Shown: positions 9,974 through 21,928 of the stretch, in pieces
Layout: each line of letters begins with the position of its first letter
How positions within the stretch are numbered: the stretch's first letter is position 1
DNA from: Rhodosorus marinus
Taxonomy: Eukaryota > Rhodophyta > Stylonematophyceae > Stylonematales > Stylonemataceae
Direction of reading: 5' to 3'
Length of the DNA stretch: 64,000 nt
NCBI GenBank assembly: GCA_029953675.1
Contig: JAMWBK010000007.1
Location: 992,001-1,056,000, forward strand
Made by a program: the position numbers and the translations under genes
Notes under the pieces: model-generated
Told to the model about the DNA's origin: nothing
What the model saw: the letters and a program-made list of their open reading frames with translations, nothing else
Database searches by the model: none

Positions 9974-12900
9974 ATGGTAAGGGTTGGATGTTTTGGTCCT
10001 TGCTTTTTTGTTTTTCCAACTGGTGTGGTTTCTCGTTGGGTCTAATTGAGGTTTGTTTGTTTGTTTTTGATGTGGAAACAGCCGATGAAACTTGATATTA
10101 AGAAGGAGCTGAATTCTCATTCGGACAGGGTGAAGAGCGTTGATCTTCATCCAACGGAGCCATGGGTTTTGTCTTGTTTGTATGACGGAACGATGCACAT
10201 CTATGATTACTCGACCGGAACTGTGGTCAAGTCGTTTGAAGTGTCGGATCAGCCGGTCCGCTGCGGAGTGTTCATCCCGCGAAAGCGGTGGATCGTGTGT
10301 GGGTGCGACGACATGATGATCCGCGTCTACAACTACAACACTATGGAAAAGTTGCAAGCTTTTGAAGCTCATATGGACTACATTAGAAGCATCAGCGTTC
10401 ATCCTTCTTTGCCGCTGGTCGTCACCGCGTCTGACGATATGTTGATCAAGTTGTGGGACTGGGAAAAAGGATGGGCTACCACAATGATCTACGAAGGTCA
10501 TGGCCACTATGTTATGCAGGTCCTCTTCAACCCCAAGGATCCCAATACTTTCGCATCAGCGTCTCTCGATCATACTATAAAGGTAACGCCTACAATTCCA
10601 AACCAAAGTAGTCTGAGGACTGGCTGGAATCTCACAGACTATCTCCGGTTTCTTTACCTGGCGCGAAAGGTGTGGAGCATATCTTCTCCGATTCCCAATA
10701 TGACTCTGGAAGGTCACGAAAGGGGAGTCAACTGTATTGATTACTACGCGGGGCCGGACAAACCTTACCTGTGTTCTGGAGGAGACGACCAAGTTATCAA
10801 GCTGTGGGACTATCAGACGAGAAGCTGCGTCCAGACTATGGAGTACCACGAGCACAACGTCTCGTGCGTCTCCTTCATTCACGATCGCCCGTTGATCCTC
10901 AGCGGGTCAGAAGATGGCTCGGCTGTGCTGTGGAATTCCAATACTTACACGAATGAGGCCACGATCCAGTTGAACAAGGAGAGGTGCTGGTCAGCCTCTC
11001 ACCAAAAGGGATTGAACAGAATCGCACTTGGTTATGACTTTGGTGAGTGTTGGACCTGAACCCGTTTAGAACCCTGGAAAGATGCTGATATCAGTCGCTT
11101 CTGTGATACTCGGTAGGAACTGTGGTCATCAAGTTCGGTAGAGACACTCCTCTGGTGTCGATGGACAGCTCTGGAAAGGTGATTTATATAAAGCAGAACG
11201 AGGCGAGCACGATAAACCTGCGCAGCATTGATATATCGTCGTACGCAGATGGTGACCGACTGCCTCTTGTTGGCAAGGAGTTGGGGGCGACAGAAAACTC
11301 TCCGCAGTCCATTTCTCACAGTCCAAACGGGCGATTCGTTGCCGTTTGTGGCGATGGAGAGTACATTGTATACACTGCGCTGGCTTGGAGGAACAAGAGT
11401 TTTGGTCAAGGTGATGAGGTGCGATTGTGCTACTAGGCAGGTCGTGGCTGTCGTCATGCTCGGGAAATACTAACCTCGCCCTTGGACGTTTGTCCAATGC
11501 AGGTCGTTTGGGACAGGGGAGGAGGAGAATACGCAGCTCGGCGGGGCGCGTCAGATATTCGCGTATTCTCGAACAAGTTCAAGGAGAGGACCTCGGTTCA
11601 GACGGATTTCATGGCCGAAGGGATATTCGGGGGCAACTTGCTGTGTGTACGGTCCAGCGACTTTGTCTGCTTCTTCGATTGGGAGTCAATGCAGTTGATC
11701 CGGAGGATTGACGTCGTCCCAACCAATATCTATTGGGCAGACTCGGATTTGGTAGCCCTCGCGACGGATCAATCTCTTTTCATTCTTCAATTTAACCGAG
11801 AGGCGTTTGAGACAGCGCTCGATCAGCACGGGGGAGTTGTGGGGCCGGTATGAATCTAAGCAGGCAATATGGATGCTCCCTATCGATGTTTTGGAGACCC
11901 AAACTGATTTAATCGTTTGTGATTCTTGCCCGAAGGATGGCGTCGAAGAGGCTTTCCAGCTGCTACACGAATACTCTGAGAAGGTCACGAGTGGGCACTG
12001 GATCGGTGATTGCTTCATCTATACCAACTCAAACAACCAACTGAATTGCGTAGTGGGCTCGGAGGTCAGCCTGTTAAACCACATGGACGGGCCAACGTTC
12101 ATTCTCGGGTATTTGACAAAGGATAATCGTATCCTCGTGGCGGACAAGAGCGTCAGCATTACATCCTATGCCTTGAACCTCGCGGTGGTCGAGTATAAGA
12201 CGGCAATCATCAGGAATGACCATGAGGAGGCCGCCCAAGTTCTTCAAAAAGTCCCCGCCAGCGAGCACAACAAACTGGCCAAGTTCCTGGAGAAGCAAGG
12301 TTACAAAGAGCAGGCCTTGGACCTCGCGACCGACCCTGATTACATGTACGTTTCTGCTCTCGTTGTCGAACTAGTTTCGTAAATGGCTGAGGACCCCTTT
12401 TGTTCTTTCCGGTGGTTTAGGTGTGAATTGGCTATAGGATTGGGCAAGCTGGATCTGGCGGCAGATATAGCCAAGAAGGATCCAAGCCCGTTGAAGTGGA
12501 AGAGCATTGGAGAACTGGCTACGCAAGAGGGCCGCTTGGACCTCGCAGAGAAGTGTATGGTAGAGGGCGAGGACTTGCCCGGACTAGTGTCCCTGGGAAT
12601 GGCGACGAGTAATGCGGAGATCCTGGAGCGTGTCGCCGAGACTTCGGTGGACGGAAAAGCGATGAACATTGCATTTCTCAGTAGCTTCATGCTGGGGCGT
12701 GTAGATGAGTGCTTGAAAATACTGATATCGAACCAGAGAATACCCGAGGCTGCGTTGTTTGCTCGGAGCTATTGCCCATCCGAGGTACGGCGTCTTGAAA
12801 TTTCTCTTCCTTCGACACCCGTCACTCACATACCTTGCGATTTCTGACAAAATCAGGTTGCGAGGATAGTGGAAATGTGGAAGGCAGAGTTGCGAAAATC

Positions 12901-13285
12901 TGGGCACGTACGAATGGCGGATCTTCTGGCAGATCCTATATCTCACGCTCACTTGTTTGAGGGGTACGATGCCTCGCTTCAGTCTGAGAAGGACAATGCG
13001 GACCTCATGTTGAAGATGAAGGAAGTGGATTCCGATTACTACCCTGCGTATAAACAAACTCTGGAAACTGGGATTCCCCATGAGAATTCTCCGGACGACC
13101 GGAAAGACGAGGCACAGGAAAACGGGCTTGGGACAGCAGAACCAGCTCTTGATCCACGGGCGGAGTTGGAGCGAGAGGACGACGAAGATGAAGATTACAA
13201 TCCGGGAGAGGCTGGGAACGTTGACGATAATCCATCTGAAGAGGAAGATGACGACGAAGAAGGGTTGGACGAAGAAGAGCTGTGA
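9974..13285 (+). CDS. COPB2: Coatomer subunit beta' (beta'-COP)
   Basis: There are eight coding exons: 9974-9976, 10082-10582, 10670-11042, 11117-11418, 11503-11847, 11936-12345, 12421-12784 and 12857-13285. The total is 908 aa, close to the human 906. The first coding exon is only the ATG; exon 2 continues PMKLDIKKEL, matching the family's MPLRLDIK start. WD40 repeats fill about residues 1-300 (SDRVKSVDLHPTEPW, TASDDMLIKLWDW, TLEGHERGVNCIDYY). A second propeller then leads into an alpha-solenoid (FLEKQGYKEQALDLATDPDY). The tail is strongly acidic. In the COPI coat this subunit forms the cage and binds dilysine cargo on Golgi-to-ER vesicles. Intron 4 has a perfect tactaac branch site. Intron 2 (10583-10669, 87 nt) has no stop and keeps frame, so a retained-intron isoform is possible. 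Confidence 0.96.
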
Positions 13286-14139
13286 GCGGGTGATACTCAC
13301 CAGGTGAAGTTAATATAGATACCACCGCGTTTGGGGAGCGTTGTCATGTACATCAACACGCGTGAGCATTTCCCTTGCCCATCCGACGCGGCGAGGGGAT
13401 GCAGTCGCAACAGAGACGATGCCACTGAACTTGAGAACTAGCGTACGTTAGTCTGGGTTTCCGCATTCCATAGCATGGAATCATGGGCGTGCGCTGGGCT
13501 GAGGTCTGTCCAAACCGAGTAACCCCACACTGTACAACTCACCTTCTAAGCATACAGCGTTTCGATGTAGACTTTAGCTTTGCTTTTTGGGGTATGGAAA
13601 CTCGTCACAAACTAAAGTAACTCTTACTGCTCGAGACCGGAGAACCTCTTTCGCGACTCTCTTTTGTGTGGATTGCAATCCACAACACGTCCCTACAGGC
13701 AGACCGTATCTCTACTGGCATCTGCGCTTGGACCATTCCGTTCGTTCAGACCAACTGGCACAACAACCATAGCTGAGATATTGATTAAGCCGTTGAGCAG
13801 AGTTGTGTTTATGCAAAAGACGAAACCTTGCAAGCTTGTAAAGTGGACTGGCTCATCCGGTGAAATCGCTAATAGCCTGTATAGGCATGTCCATGGTTGG
13901 ATCAGAGCCAATTCAGGTACGGGATAAACCACTCAGGAGGTACTGACTCACGAACTTTAGAACTCAAGCAAGGGTCTGAACGCTAGGGAGCTTCGGGACC
14001 TTGAAAGTAAACTGTAGATTCCTCATCCTAATGCGTTTATCACTGTGATCGGGGTTGTTTCACTCGAGGACCAGTCCCTTTCCAGCCTAGCTCTCTGCTG
14101 AGATGGAGTCTTGACGCTTCCGTGGTCTGGACCCAGGAG
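13286..14139. other. 3' flank of COPB2, no gene seen
   Basis: Balanced-composition DNA with small uninformative open frames in several phases. I see nothing that can be assigned. Confidence 0.45.
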
Positions 14140-15185
14140 AGAAAAGCATGAAAATCCTCGAGGGCTCCATTTTAGGCCGCACTCTAGTCAAATCATCATC
14201 TATCCGGGACCAGTCTGTCCCAGTCCATCCACATCCCTTAACCCTAGGAAAAAACACTTCGCGACGGTGGGCATCTCGACGGATCCGTGGTAAGAGGCCT
14301 GGAGACAGCAGACGAAAGCCTGATCATCCTAGAGTACCACGAGGCACTCATCGTTCTACTGAGATCATCAAATCTGATGAGGCGAGTTCATCACCGGACC
14401 AGTCAGTCCTACTCCATCGTCATTCCCAAGCATTGGGACAAAACAAATTCCAACGTTGAGATAGAATCTCCAGCGATCCAATTCCAATCAATCCAATCGA
14501 TGAAGAAGAGACAGTGGACACTAGACGCCCATTACATATCCACTCATCACTCCTATGAGGCCATCATCAGACCAGTAAGGCCCTTCCATTGCCCTCCATC
14601 CAAAACCCCGGGGACACGAACAACAGAACCTCCAGCGATCCAATTCCAATCGATCCAGTTGATGAGGAAGAGACAGTGGACATTAGAGGGCCATCACATT
14701 CATCATGCCGATGAGGCCATCATCGGACCAGTCAATCCCCTTCCATCGCCCACCATCCAAAACCCTGGGACACGAACAATAGTTCTGTTGTTCGTGACGA
14801 ACCTCCAGCGATCCAATTCCAATCGATCCAGTTGATGAGGAAGAGACAGTGGACATCAGAGGACCATCACATTTCCATTTCATCAATCCGATGAGGCCAT
14901 CATCGGACCAGTCAATCCCCTTCCATCGCCCGTCATCCAAAACCCTGGGACACGAGGAACAACAGAACCTCCAGCGATCCAATTCCAATCGATCCAGTTG
15001 ATGAGGAAGAGACAGCGGATATTACAGCGCCATCCAATTTCCATTTCATCAACCCGATGAGGACATCATCGGACTAGTCAATCCCCTTCCATCGCCCACC
15101 ATCCAAAACCCTGGGACACGAGGAACAACAGAACCTCCAGCGATCCAATTCCAATCGATCCAGTTGATGAGGAAGAGGGTGGAAG
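14140..15185. repeat. Tandem repeat array B, period about 166 bp
   Basis: The landmark gatccaattccaatc occurs at 14475, 14637, 14810, 14976 and 15142 (spacings 162, 173, 166, 166). Each unit also contains gatgaggaagagacagtgga, gccatcatcggaccagtcaa and ccaaaaccctgggacacgaa. The later units are nearly identical and the earlier ones (from about 14140) are decayed, with caccggaccagtc and ttgggacaaaac still recognisable. The longer third unit carries a small insertion near 14785. No coding function; the open frames on both strands follow the repeat period. Confidence 0.9.
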
Positions 15186-15628
15186 GGGACATCTTGCTAA
15201 AGATAGGATACAGCTTATGAGAGGAGAGCTACCTTGAGCTCTGAGTGCTCTATCTTTCTGTCTTAAGATTGCGTACTTTGGTTTCTGTTCGTTTGGTGAC
15301 AGAAGAAGTTTTCAGTGGGGTTTGGCGGAGACCGTCTTCTTCGTCAAAAGAAGGAATTCACGAACGGGTGTGTGTAGTGGGGTCGGGAAGGAGAGTTCCA
15401 GCGAAGCTTTTTGCTTTGCTTCGTGGAAGATGGGGGGGTGTTACAGACTGTCTCGGATGGTATTGAGATCTTAAACAAGCTTCACAAGGCGCCCCCTCTC
15501 GCTCTTGTCCTTCAGGGTCGTGGCTGAATTCTTCAAGTTTCCCGTCTGAGTTTGTCAGTCGCTCTTGTCGCGGCTGCTGCCGCTGTTCGCTTTTTTGCTC
15601 GCTTTTCGGCTGTTCGAAGAGTCAAGAA
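15186..15628 (+). other. Leader of the SLC25 carrier gene
   Basis: This joins array B to the carrier start codon. It holds pyrimidine-rich sequence at 15480-15600 but no identified promoter element or ORF of note. Confidence 0.35.
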
Positions 15629-16699
15629 ATGCTTCAGAATATATCGGAAAGTGAAAGATGGACCAACTTGGCGGCCGGTGGATTCGCTGGATTCGCCAAT
15701 ACGCTGCTCTTCTATCCATTGGACGTCGTGAAGACAAGGATGCAGGTTGAGGAGGTGACTCGAACGTCTCTGCTCACAATTCTTCGAAAAGGGGGTCTGT
15801 TCCGAGGACTGAGTGTGAGCATGCTCGCCTTCGTTCCAAACTGGGCACTGTACTGGATCACCTACGAGGAGCTCAAAGTCGTAGCCGGGAAGTCCACGCC
15901 GCTCGTTCATATGACGTCAGCGGTCTCTGCCGGTGTGGTCACAGCTCTAGCGACTTCTCCACTGTGGGTCATTAAGACCAGGATGCAAGTAGAGCCCGCC
16001 ACACCCGGGTCAAAACCAGAATACTCGACGATAGGACAGAGCCTGAAGAAGGTGGTCGGCGACGAGGGATTTTTCGCCCTCTACAAAGGCCTTTTTCCAA
16101 CGTTGATTGGCTTACTTCACGTCGCAGTACAGTTCCCACTTTACGAATCGATTCGATCGCGACTAGACGAGACGCCCACGGGCTCAATCAACACAATCAT
16201 CATAGCTTCTTCCGTCTCAAAGGTACGTAACGGAGATGGCCAGCTCTTCTGTCAATCATTAATGCCTTCCTTATCCTATCGAGGACAACATTGACGAATG
16301 TGGACAGACAGTCTGCTGTATGACTGAACGATGGAAGCGATCAATCCACCTGAGATGGACTCGGCCGCGCTGGGGGCAACAGTCCGACGAAAAGTCGTGC
16401 GCTGAGCAATGCTAGCCTTCTTCTGTGTCTTTCAGGTTGTAGCAAGTCTTGTTGGTTACCCACACGAGGTAGTGAGGAGCCGTTTGCAGAACGAGCGGAT
16501 GCGCGTGAGCTTCAGACATAACGAAGTTCGGAGAGCGACGAAGATGGTGAAGAAAATGGTAAGGAATGAGGGTTTTGCTGTATTCTATAGAGGACTTGGG
16601 CCCAACCTTTTGAAAACAGTGCCGTCGACCGTGATCACGTTCACGGCGTACGAGCTGGCGAAGCAGAAGCTGAGTGAGGGAAGAACGAAGAAGGATTGA
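15629..16699 (+). CDS. Mitochondrial carrier, NAD+/folate/FAD-type (SLC25A32-like)
   Basis: Two exons, 15629-16222 and 16436-16699, with a 213-nt phase-0 intron, encode 285 aa. The three signature repeats of the mitochondrial carrier family are YPLDVVKTRMQ, SPLWVIKTRMQ and YPHEVVRSRLQ, each opening a two-helix module, six membrane helices in all. The Trp in the second signature and the SK...GYPHEVVRSRLQ block in the third are typical of the branch that carries NAD+, FAD, folate or pyrimidine nucleotides (yeast Ndt/Flx1, human SLC25A32/33/36). The exact substrate and the organelle (mitochondrion or plastid) cannot be decided from sequence. It has no N-terminal extension, as is usual for the family. 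Confidence 0.88.
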
Positions 16700-18480
16700 A
16701 GGAACAAAAAACGCAACAGCATTGAGTGATCTGTTCAAATCTTCTTTTATTTGAAAAGAGTACGAACAGAGCTACTACGATGAGAGTATGCGTTTGACAA
16801 CGGGACGACGCGATATAGGACGACGAGATCGGGAGTAAGAACAGCTGCGCGCGAAGGAATCGGCGGAATGGAGGTACTTGACTGTTGTTTTGAACGAGTA
16901 TTGGCGTTTCAACGGTGCGAACTCTGCCTTTGGTGAGAGGGCGCATGGGGCGCTCTAGCTTTCTGTCAAGCAGCGGAGACTTGGAGACATCGGTAGGAAA
17001 TCATGGCCAACGTTGAAGAGTCTCCTGAAAAACGCGTCCAATTGCTAGCTATGCGTTGGAGGATTGGCCACGGGTGGGTTCTCAACGGCAGCGCACGAAG
17101 TCTCTTCGACATCCCCTGAGGGGATCGAAAAGTTGCCTTGAAAGCTTGAGCGAAAGCGGATTTGACTCTTGCTGGAGCCGCTTCCTACTGCGATACTTTT
17201 TGTGAGAAAGTTCCCTACAAGGTATGCCCAGAGAGCCAATACCAGAAAGTTTTCGGCTCTCGATCCAAGTCAGCGCTTGAGATGATGGCAGGCTTCCTGT
17301 GAAGTACGGCATTTATGTGACGGGAGGCGGAACCACTGTACAAATGAAGGTTCCAGTCAGATACATATGCAACCGGTCGCATTATACAAGCCACTGCTAT
17401 CCTAATAAACAAATCAGAGATCTGAATTAGGTTTGTTATTCATTTCGTGGCTTGTATTCATCTGACGACCATTGTACCTTCAGGGATGAAATCTCCTCCT
17501 TCGCGGGCACTCCAGGCTTCTCCATCCGCTCGACAAGAACCAATCCCAAACCGCAGGGACGAAGGATTTTTTTCGCCGGAGTTCTGCGCAAAATGCAGTC
17601 TATGGATAGCGGAGACGTGATTTGGTCTTTCAACATGCCGGGTTTCACTCTGCCTTTTCCACAGGGCCGACAAAGTTAAAGGAGTCCAAGCATCCGGATG
17701 CAATTGTGGACGACGTTTTCTGTCCCATTCCGCGCATAGGCATTTAGCCTACTGGGCAAGCAAGCTCATCGATTCCTGAGAGAGGCTGGTGTAAACCTGA
17801 GGAACCAGCTGCACCCAAGCCAGTGACACCCAGGCGGTTCTGAACCGGCGCCATCCGGTCGAAAGCGAACACCCTCCTCGCCACTCAGGCTGCCAGAGTT
17901 GAGCAGTAGGACCTTGAGGTGCGTCAGACATCACAAAAAGTTAGGGAGGAGCTGTCTAGTAACGCGTTCTAGTAGATAACCTCTTGCGTCCTCGAGCACA
18001 TTCCACCTCGAGCAAGACGTGAGCAAATCCATTCCGCAATATCAACAATTTCATTCTTTATTAGATATAAATTCTCAATAACGATTGGTATAAGCTCACG
18101 GTATATATTCATAATAAATAATTTTATGGGGGATAGTTAATATAATTTCGTTTATATAGACAATATGTAATCTATTAAAATATATAAGTTTTGAGTAGTC
18201 GTTTATTATTTGCTTTTAACTGTAATAATCGCTTTCAATTGGTCAATAACTATTATTATTTTGAAATACTTAGTGAAGGAAGTTATATTTAGTATTTGTT
18301 ACGCGCTACGCGTTTCCGCTCGGGAGTTCGGTCCGTCTTTACTTCCAACTAACTCAACTGGCCAAGCCTGCTAGCCAGAGTTTTATAGCAGTTTGATACT
18401 ACCTGTCTAAGCACATTCAAGAGGTAGTAATGCGGAAAACACGAACCCTATTTTAGCCCGCTTCTTGACCTGTTCAGCCG
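16700..18480. other. Intergenic region with AT-rich island
   Basis: No gene recognised. The short minus-strand frames at 17045-17934 share no family signal. From about 18035 to 18300 there is a sharply bounded AT-rich island between more balanced flanks. Confidence 0.4.
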
Positions 18481-18500
18481 CTCGAGGCTCGTTTCTTGAC

Positions 18501-19005
18501 TTGGTCGATCGTTCCGAACTCTTTCTGCGCCCTTCGGACTGGTCAGGACTTCTTTTGGTCCCTTCAAGAGCGGCTGTGCCTCGTTTCTGACCAAGCACCC
18601 CCCCGTGAACGTTCTTCCATTTCCCCATCCGATGGGAAGGTAGCCGAAGGAGTTCTGAACGATCGACCAAGCAACACTTTCTGGTGTCGATGAAAACAAC
18701 CCCTCTCTGCAGTCGTAAACTGTCCGAAGGGGACAAAAAGACTTGTAAACGATCGAACAAGTCGCTTCGAACCCGCTGAACGGGTCAAACAAGGGGGCCA
18801 AAACAATAGTAACTAGTCGTATTTTCCACATCGCTACGCGCTGAAAGTGCTTCCACAAAGTAGTAGCAAACAGCTCTAAAACCGAGGAATCGTTCATGAC
18901 TTCTTTGGGTCCCTTCAAGAGCCGTTGCTCCTCGTTTCTGACCAAGGACCCCCCTACCTGAACGTTCTTCCGTTGCGACATTCCGGTGCGAAGGAAGTTT
19001 CCCCT
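18501..19005. repeat. Mixed inverted and direct repeat block
   Basis: A 21-nt arm at 18501-18521 (ttggtcgatcgttccgaact and c) has its reverse complement at 18650-18670 with one mismatch. A direct repeat of about 75 nt (ggtcccttcaagagc, then cctcgtttctgaccaag, then gaacgttcttcc) occurs at about 18548-18622 and again at about 18899-18975, 351 nt apart. The pattern suggests the remains of a foldback-type mobile element. Confidence 0.6.
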
Positions 19006-19849
19006 GTTGCCTGCTCGCAACCAAATTTTTTTTCTTACATTTGGATTTATGAATTTAAGAAATTTATAACGAGTTCTGTTGATTATTTCTATCATTATTC
19101 ATATATATCTATTCATTAGTTTTATGGGTTTTTGTAAGTATTCCGTTATTTGGTCTCAATGAGCGATTTCTCTACAGATGGTCGATGAGCCTTTCAATCT
19201 GGAAGGAGTTGGTTCTTACTATGACGTCTTTCGTGAAAGAGAGAGCAGTACTGCTTCGTTTGATGCAATAAAGGCCCGAAGATGGTACCTTTAAGCTTTT
19301 TTTCATTCGAGTCCGAGCGTCGCGGGTGACGAATCGGGTGGGATTCCTGCTGCGAGTTGCAACCCCCTTCTTCTCTCGTCAAATGTGCGTGGGATCATTG
19401 CGGGGTGGAATCCATGCTCTTCCAATTCTGTTTCTTCTGTAGGGATCATCAATCCGTTGCTGGTTGCAAATTGAGACACCAAACAGTTGGCAAGTCATTA
19501 CTCTTCGATGTGCAGGGTCGCGTTCGCTGTCCGCCTATTGATCGGTTCATACTTCACAGCGCAGTGACCATGAGACACTCCAAGGCTCAGGGACCATCAT
19601 GAGAAGCCCACAAAGCTTGCTGTTATCAGCTCTTGACTGCGTATTCATTCCTGAGAAAGGTTGATTGATCACGTTTGCGAATCGTACTGGCGTAGCGATG
19701 GTAAGACTGCTACGCCAATTTCGACGTCTGCATTTTGGAGCATTGGCCCAGAGTTGCTTTTGATCGGGCGATGAACCAAATCGTTCTTCTGACCGTCATA
19801 CTCCCGATGAGAAATGTTAGCCGGACGATGGTTCAACCTAGCGTCCTAT
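19006..19849. other. Region downstream of the gag-like gene
   Basis: This holds AT-rich sequence at 19030-19130, then no supported gene. I looked for a protease or reverse-transcriptase continuation of the gag-like gene on the minus strand and saw none. A 38-codon frame at 19178-19294 is too short to call. Confidence 0.4.
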
Positions 19850-21064
19850 TCAGAGTCTTCTTTTACGGCCGTTTGGGTCCCCGGAAAGGTTTGAATCTCT
19901 TGGAGCGATTCTTTGGTTGGAGTAGGGGGGGGGCGACCTGCTCTGGTGAGACGGGCTCCGCGACCGCGGGGGATTTCCCCCACCTCGGAAATCGCCCTTC
20001 TCAGTCCGTCGCGATAAGAAACCGCGGCGCTCGACTTCGGCCCAATCCTCAGGCTGGGGCTCTGGAGATTGATTCCCTCCGTGGTCTCTGGGTCCTCGGA
20101 GTTCTCCTCGTCCCATGTCCGCCGGTCGACCGCCTTGATACTCTGATCTGCTATTCTCGCGTCGGTACCCATCGTCACCATGCCACTCAACAGAGGGGCC
20201 TTCATGCGTGCTCCTATCATCCACACGCGATCTGTGCGTATCCTCCCTCTCCATGACGCGGGAATTTTGTGCATAGTTACCGTCTATGGGTCGTCGATAA
20301 ACTGGATCGTGGTTTTTATCTGCGTAGTCCGCTTCTCGGCTGTCCCGCGGTATTGCTCGCTGGGCCTTAATCCGGTCATTGTGCGCCGTTCTTGGTTCCC
20401 CACCGACGGGGGTGTACTGACCAGATCTTTGCACGCTTTTCGGCTGAGCAGGTCCGGGCTTTTCGACTACTTTCCTCTTGTGCTTGTTGATCATGTCCAC
20501 TACTGCATCAACGTCCCTTGCGTCGAAGATTGCGGGGATATCACGCGTTAAATGTTCTGGTAGCCTGTCGATGAACTTGTTCGCAAGGACTTGATCTGGC
20601 ATTGGAGTAGGGGTCGCTAGCGATGCCGTCCTCAACCTCTTAGCGTAGCTTTCTACGCTTTCATCAGATCTGAAACAGCACTCATCCAATCGCTCGTACA
20701 GAGTAAGGCGATGCACCATATTGAACACCTTGTCCTTCATATGCTCCCAGAGCTCATCCGATGAAGCGCTTTTCAAGCGTGGCTCATCTCGAAGATAGTC
20801 GAATATTACCAGGGCTTGTCCGACGAAGCAGATGGACATGATACTTACCGCATCCCGCTCCGAGATGGGAAAGTCGTGGCGGGTGCGCTCCCATATTCTT
20901 TGGCATAAAGTAAACCTCGGATCGCCAGGTTCTCGTACTCGTGCGGGCTCAATTAGGGTCGTGTAGAACGGGAACACCTGATCCAAAGGCTGTGAAGGCG
21001 GAGGGTAAATTCGCTCCTTTCTCGATTGAGGCGGAGGTCGCTTGTGGCCCGATATACGATCCAT
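19850..21064 (-). CDS. Retrotransposon gag-like protein, no pol
   Basis: The first in-frame ATG (21064) gives 404 aa; the frame stays open upstream to 21148 through a non-ATG codon. Residues about 30-210 look like a retrotransposon gag (capsid-like) domain: a Trp-containing SSDELWEHMKDKVF helix, the SVESYAKRLRTASLA segment, then FIDRLPEHLTRDI. The C-terminal half is disordered, Arg/Ser/Asp/Glu-rich, with RSRSPSHQSRSP. There is no CCHC zinc knuckle, protease or reverse transcriptase. The intact 1.2-kb frame among decayed repeats could mean a recent insertion fragment, a non-autonomous element or a domesticated host gene. The family assignment rests on pattern recognition only. Confidence 0.5.
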   Translation of the reverse strand: MDRISGHKRPPPQSRKERIYPPPSQPLDQVFPFYTTLIEPARVREPGDPRFTLCQRIWERTRHDFPISERDAVSIMSICFVGQALVIFDYLRDEPRLKSASSDELWEHMKDKVFNMVHRLTLYERLDECCFRSDESVESYAKRLRTASLATPTPMPDQVLANKFIDRLPEHLTRDIPAIFDARDVDAVVDMINKHKRKVVEKPGPAQPKSVQRSGQYTPVGGEPRTAHNDRIKAQRAIPRDSREADYADKNHDPVYRRPIDGNYAQNSRVMEREDTHRSRVDDRSTHEGPSVEWHGDDGYRRENSRSEYQGGRPADMGRGELRGPRDHGGNQSPEPQPEDWAEVERRGFLSRRTEKGDFRGGGNPPRSRSPSHQSRSPPPYSNQRIAPRDSNLSGDPNGRKRRL

Positions 21065-21928
21065 GACGATGGGTCTTCTAAAACCTCGGCCAACCGCAGG
21101 GTTTACAAATTTTCGCGTCTCTCCACGCTCTCCAGGGCTCTTTTGCACAATGGCGCTTTCTTTCCCGCGCTGCTACTCCGGCGCCCGCTTGCAACCACGA
21201 ACAAACGCAACCCCTTGAAAACTCCTCGTCAGCAATCGAGAAAGAGCTGGGTTGCTTTTTTGTGTGTGTGTGATTATGCTCCTCTCCTATCCAAAGCCAT
21301 TCAACGCAAACAAACGGTTTCCTACATCGGCCTCGAACCCACCTCCGTCCCGCCCCGCTCCGCCGGCGAACTCTAAAACCCGCGAAAAAGAACACCAGAC
21401 AGATAGTCAAGAGAGGGAATTCTTCCTGCGTCTAAAAGGATTCAGGTTCTCGTTGAAAACTCTCGTCTTAGAGCTTGAAACAACAGATCCCATCCTCCTC
21501 CAACCCCTCTCCATCCTCGATGTCTTCTTGGCCATCTTCACCAGCCACCATGGAAACAGGAAGCTTACGCCTGCATAAATATGTACATAGTTAGTCTATA
21601 GATATCTTATTCAAAGAAATATCCCTAAATATCGTTCATTAGATATTGTTTTCCAAACTTTTAGGACATATATATAGCTTAAGGATCAAAAAAGCAATTT
21701 CATAAATATGATGAAACGTAATCTATAAATATCTTATTTAAGAAATATCATCTAAAGTTCATGAATAAAATAGTTTTATTTAGAATATTATGATATTTGT
21801 CTAGTTTATGGATCGGATGTAGGGTTTTGGGTGGAGTGGGGAGTTGGATCGATTGGGACGGAAAGGTGGGTTGGGGGAGGACGCACGAGAAGTTACCCTC
21901 TAGATGTCAGGATTAGGATCTGGAACGG
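21065..21928. other. Divergent intergenic region with AT-rich direct repeat
   Basis: This lies between the gag-like gene (-) and the methyltransferase gene (+). AT-rich sequence at 21577-21800 contains a diverged direct repeat (ctata.atatcttatt near 21597 and 21733, 136 nt apart). No coding signal. Confidence 0.45.

Noticed and set aside
14287..14988. Open frames on both strands in array B
   Set aside because: They are periodic translations of the tandem repeat and end with the array.
19006..19849. Pol region for the gag-like gene
   Set aside because: No reverse-transcriptase, integrase or protease motif in any frame downstream on the minus strand.
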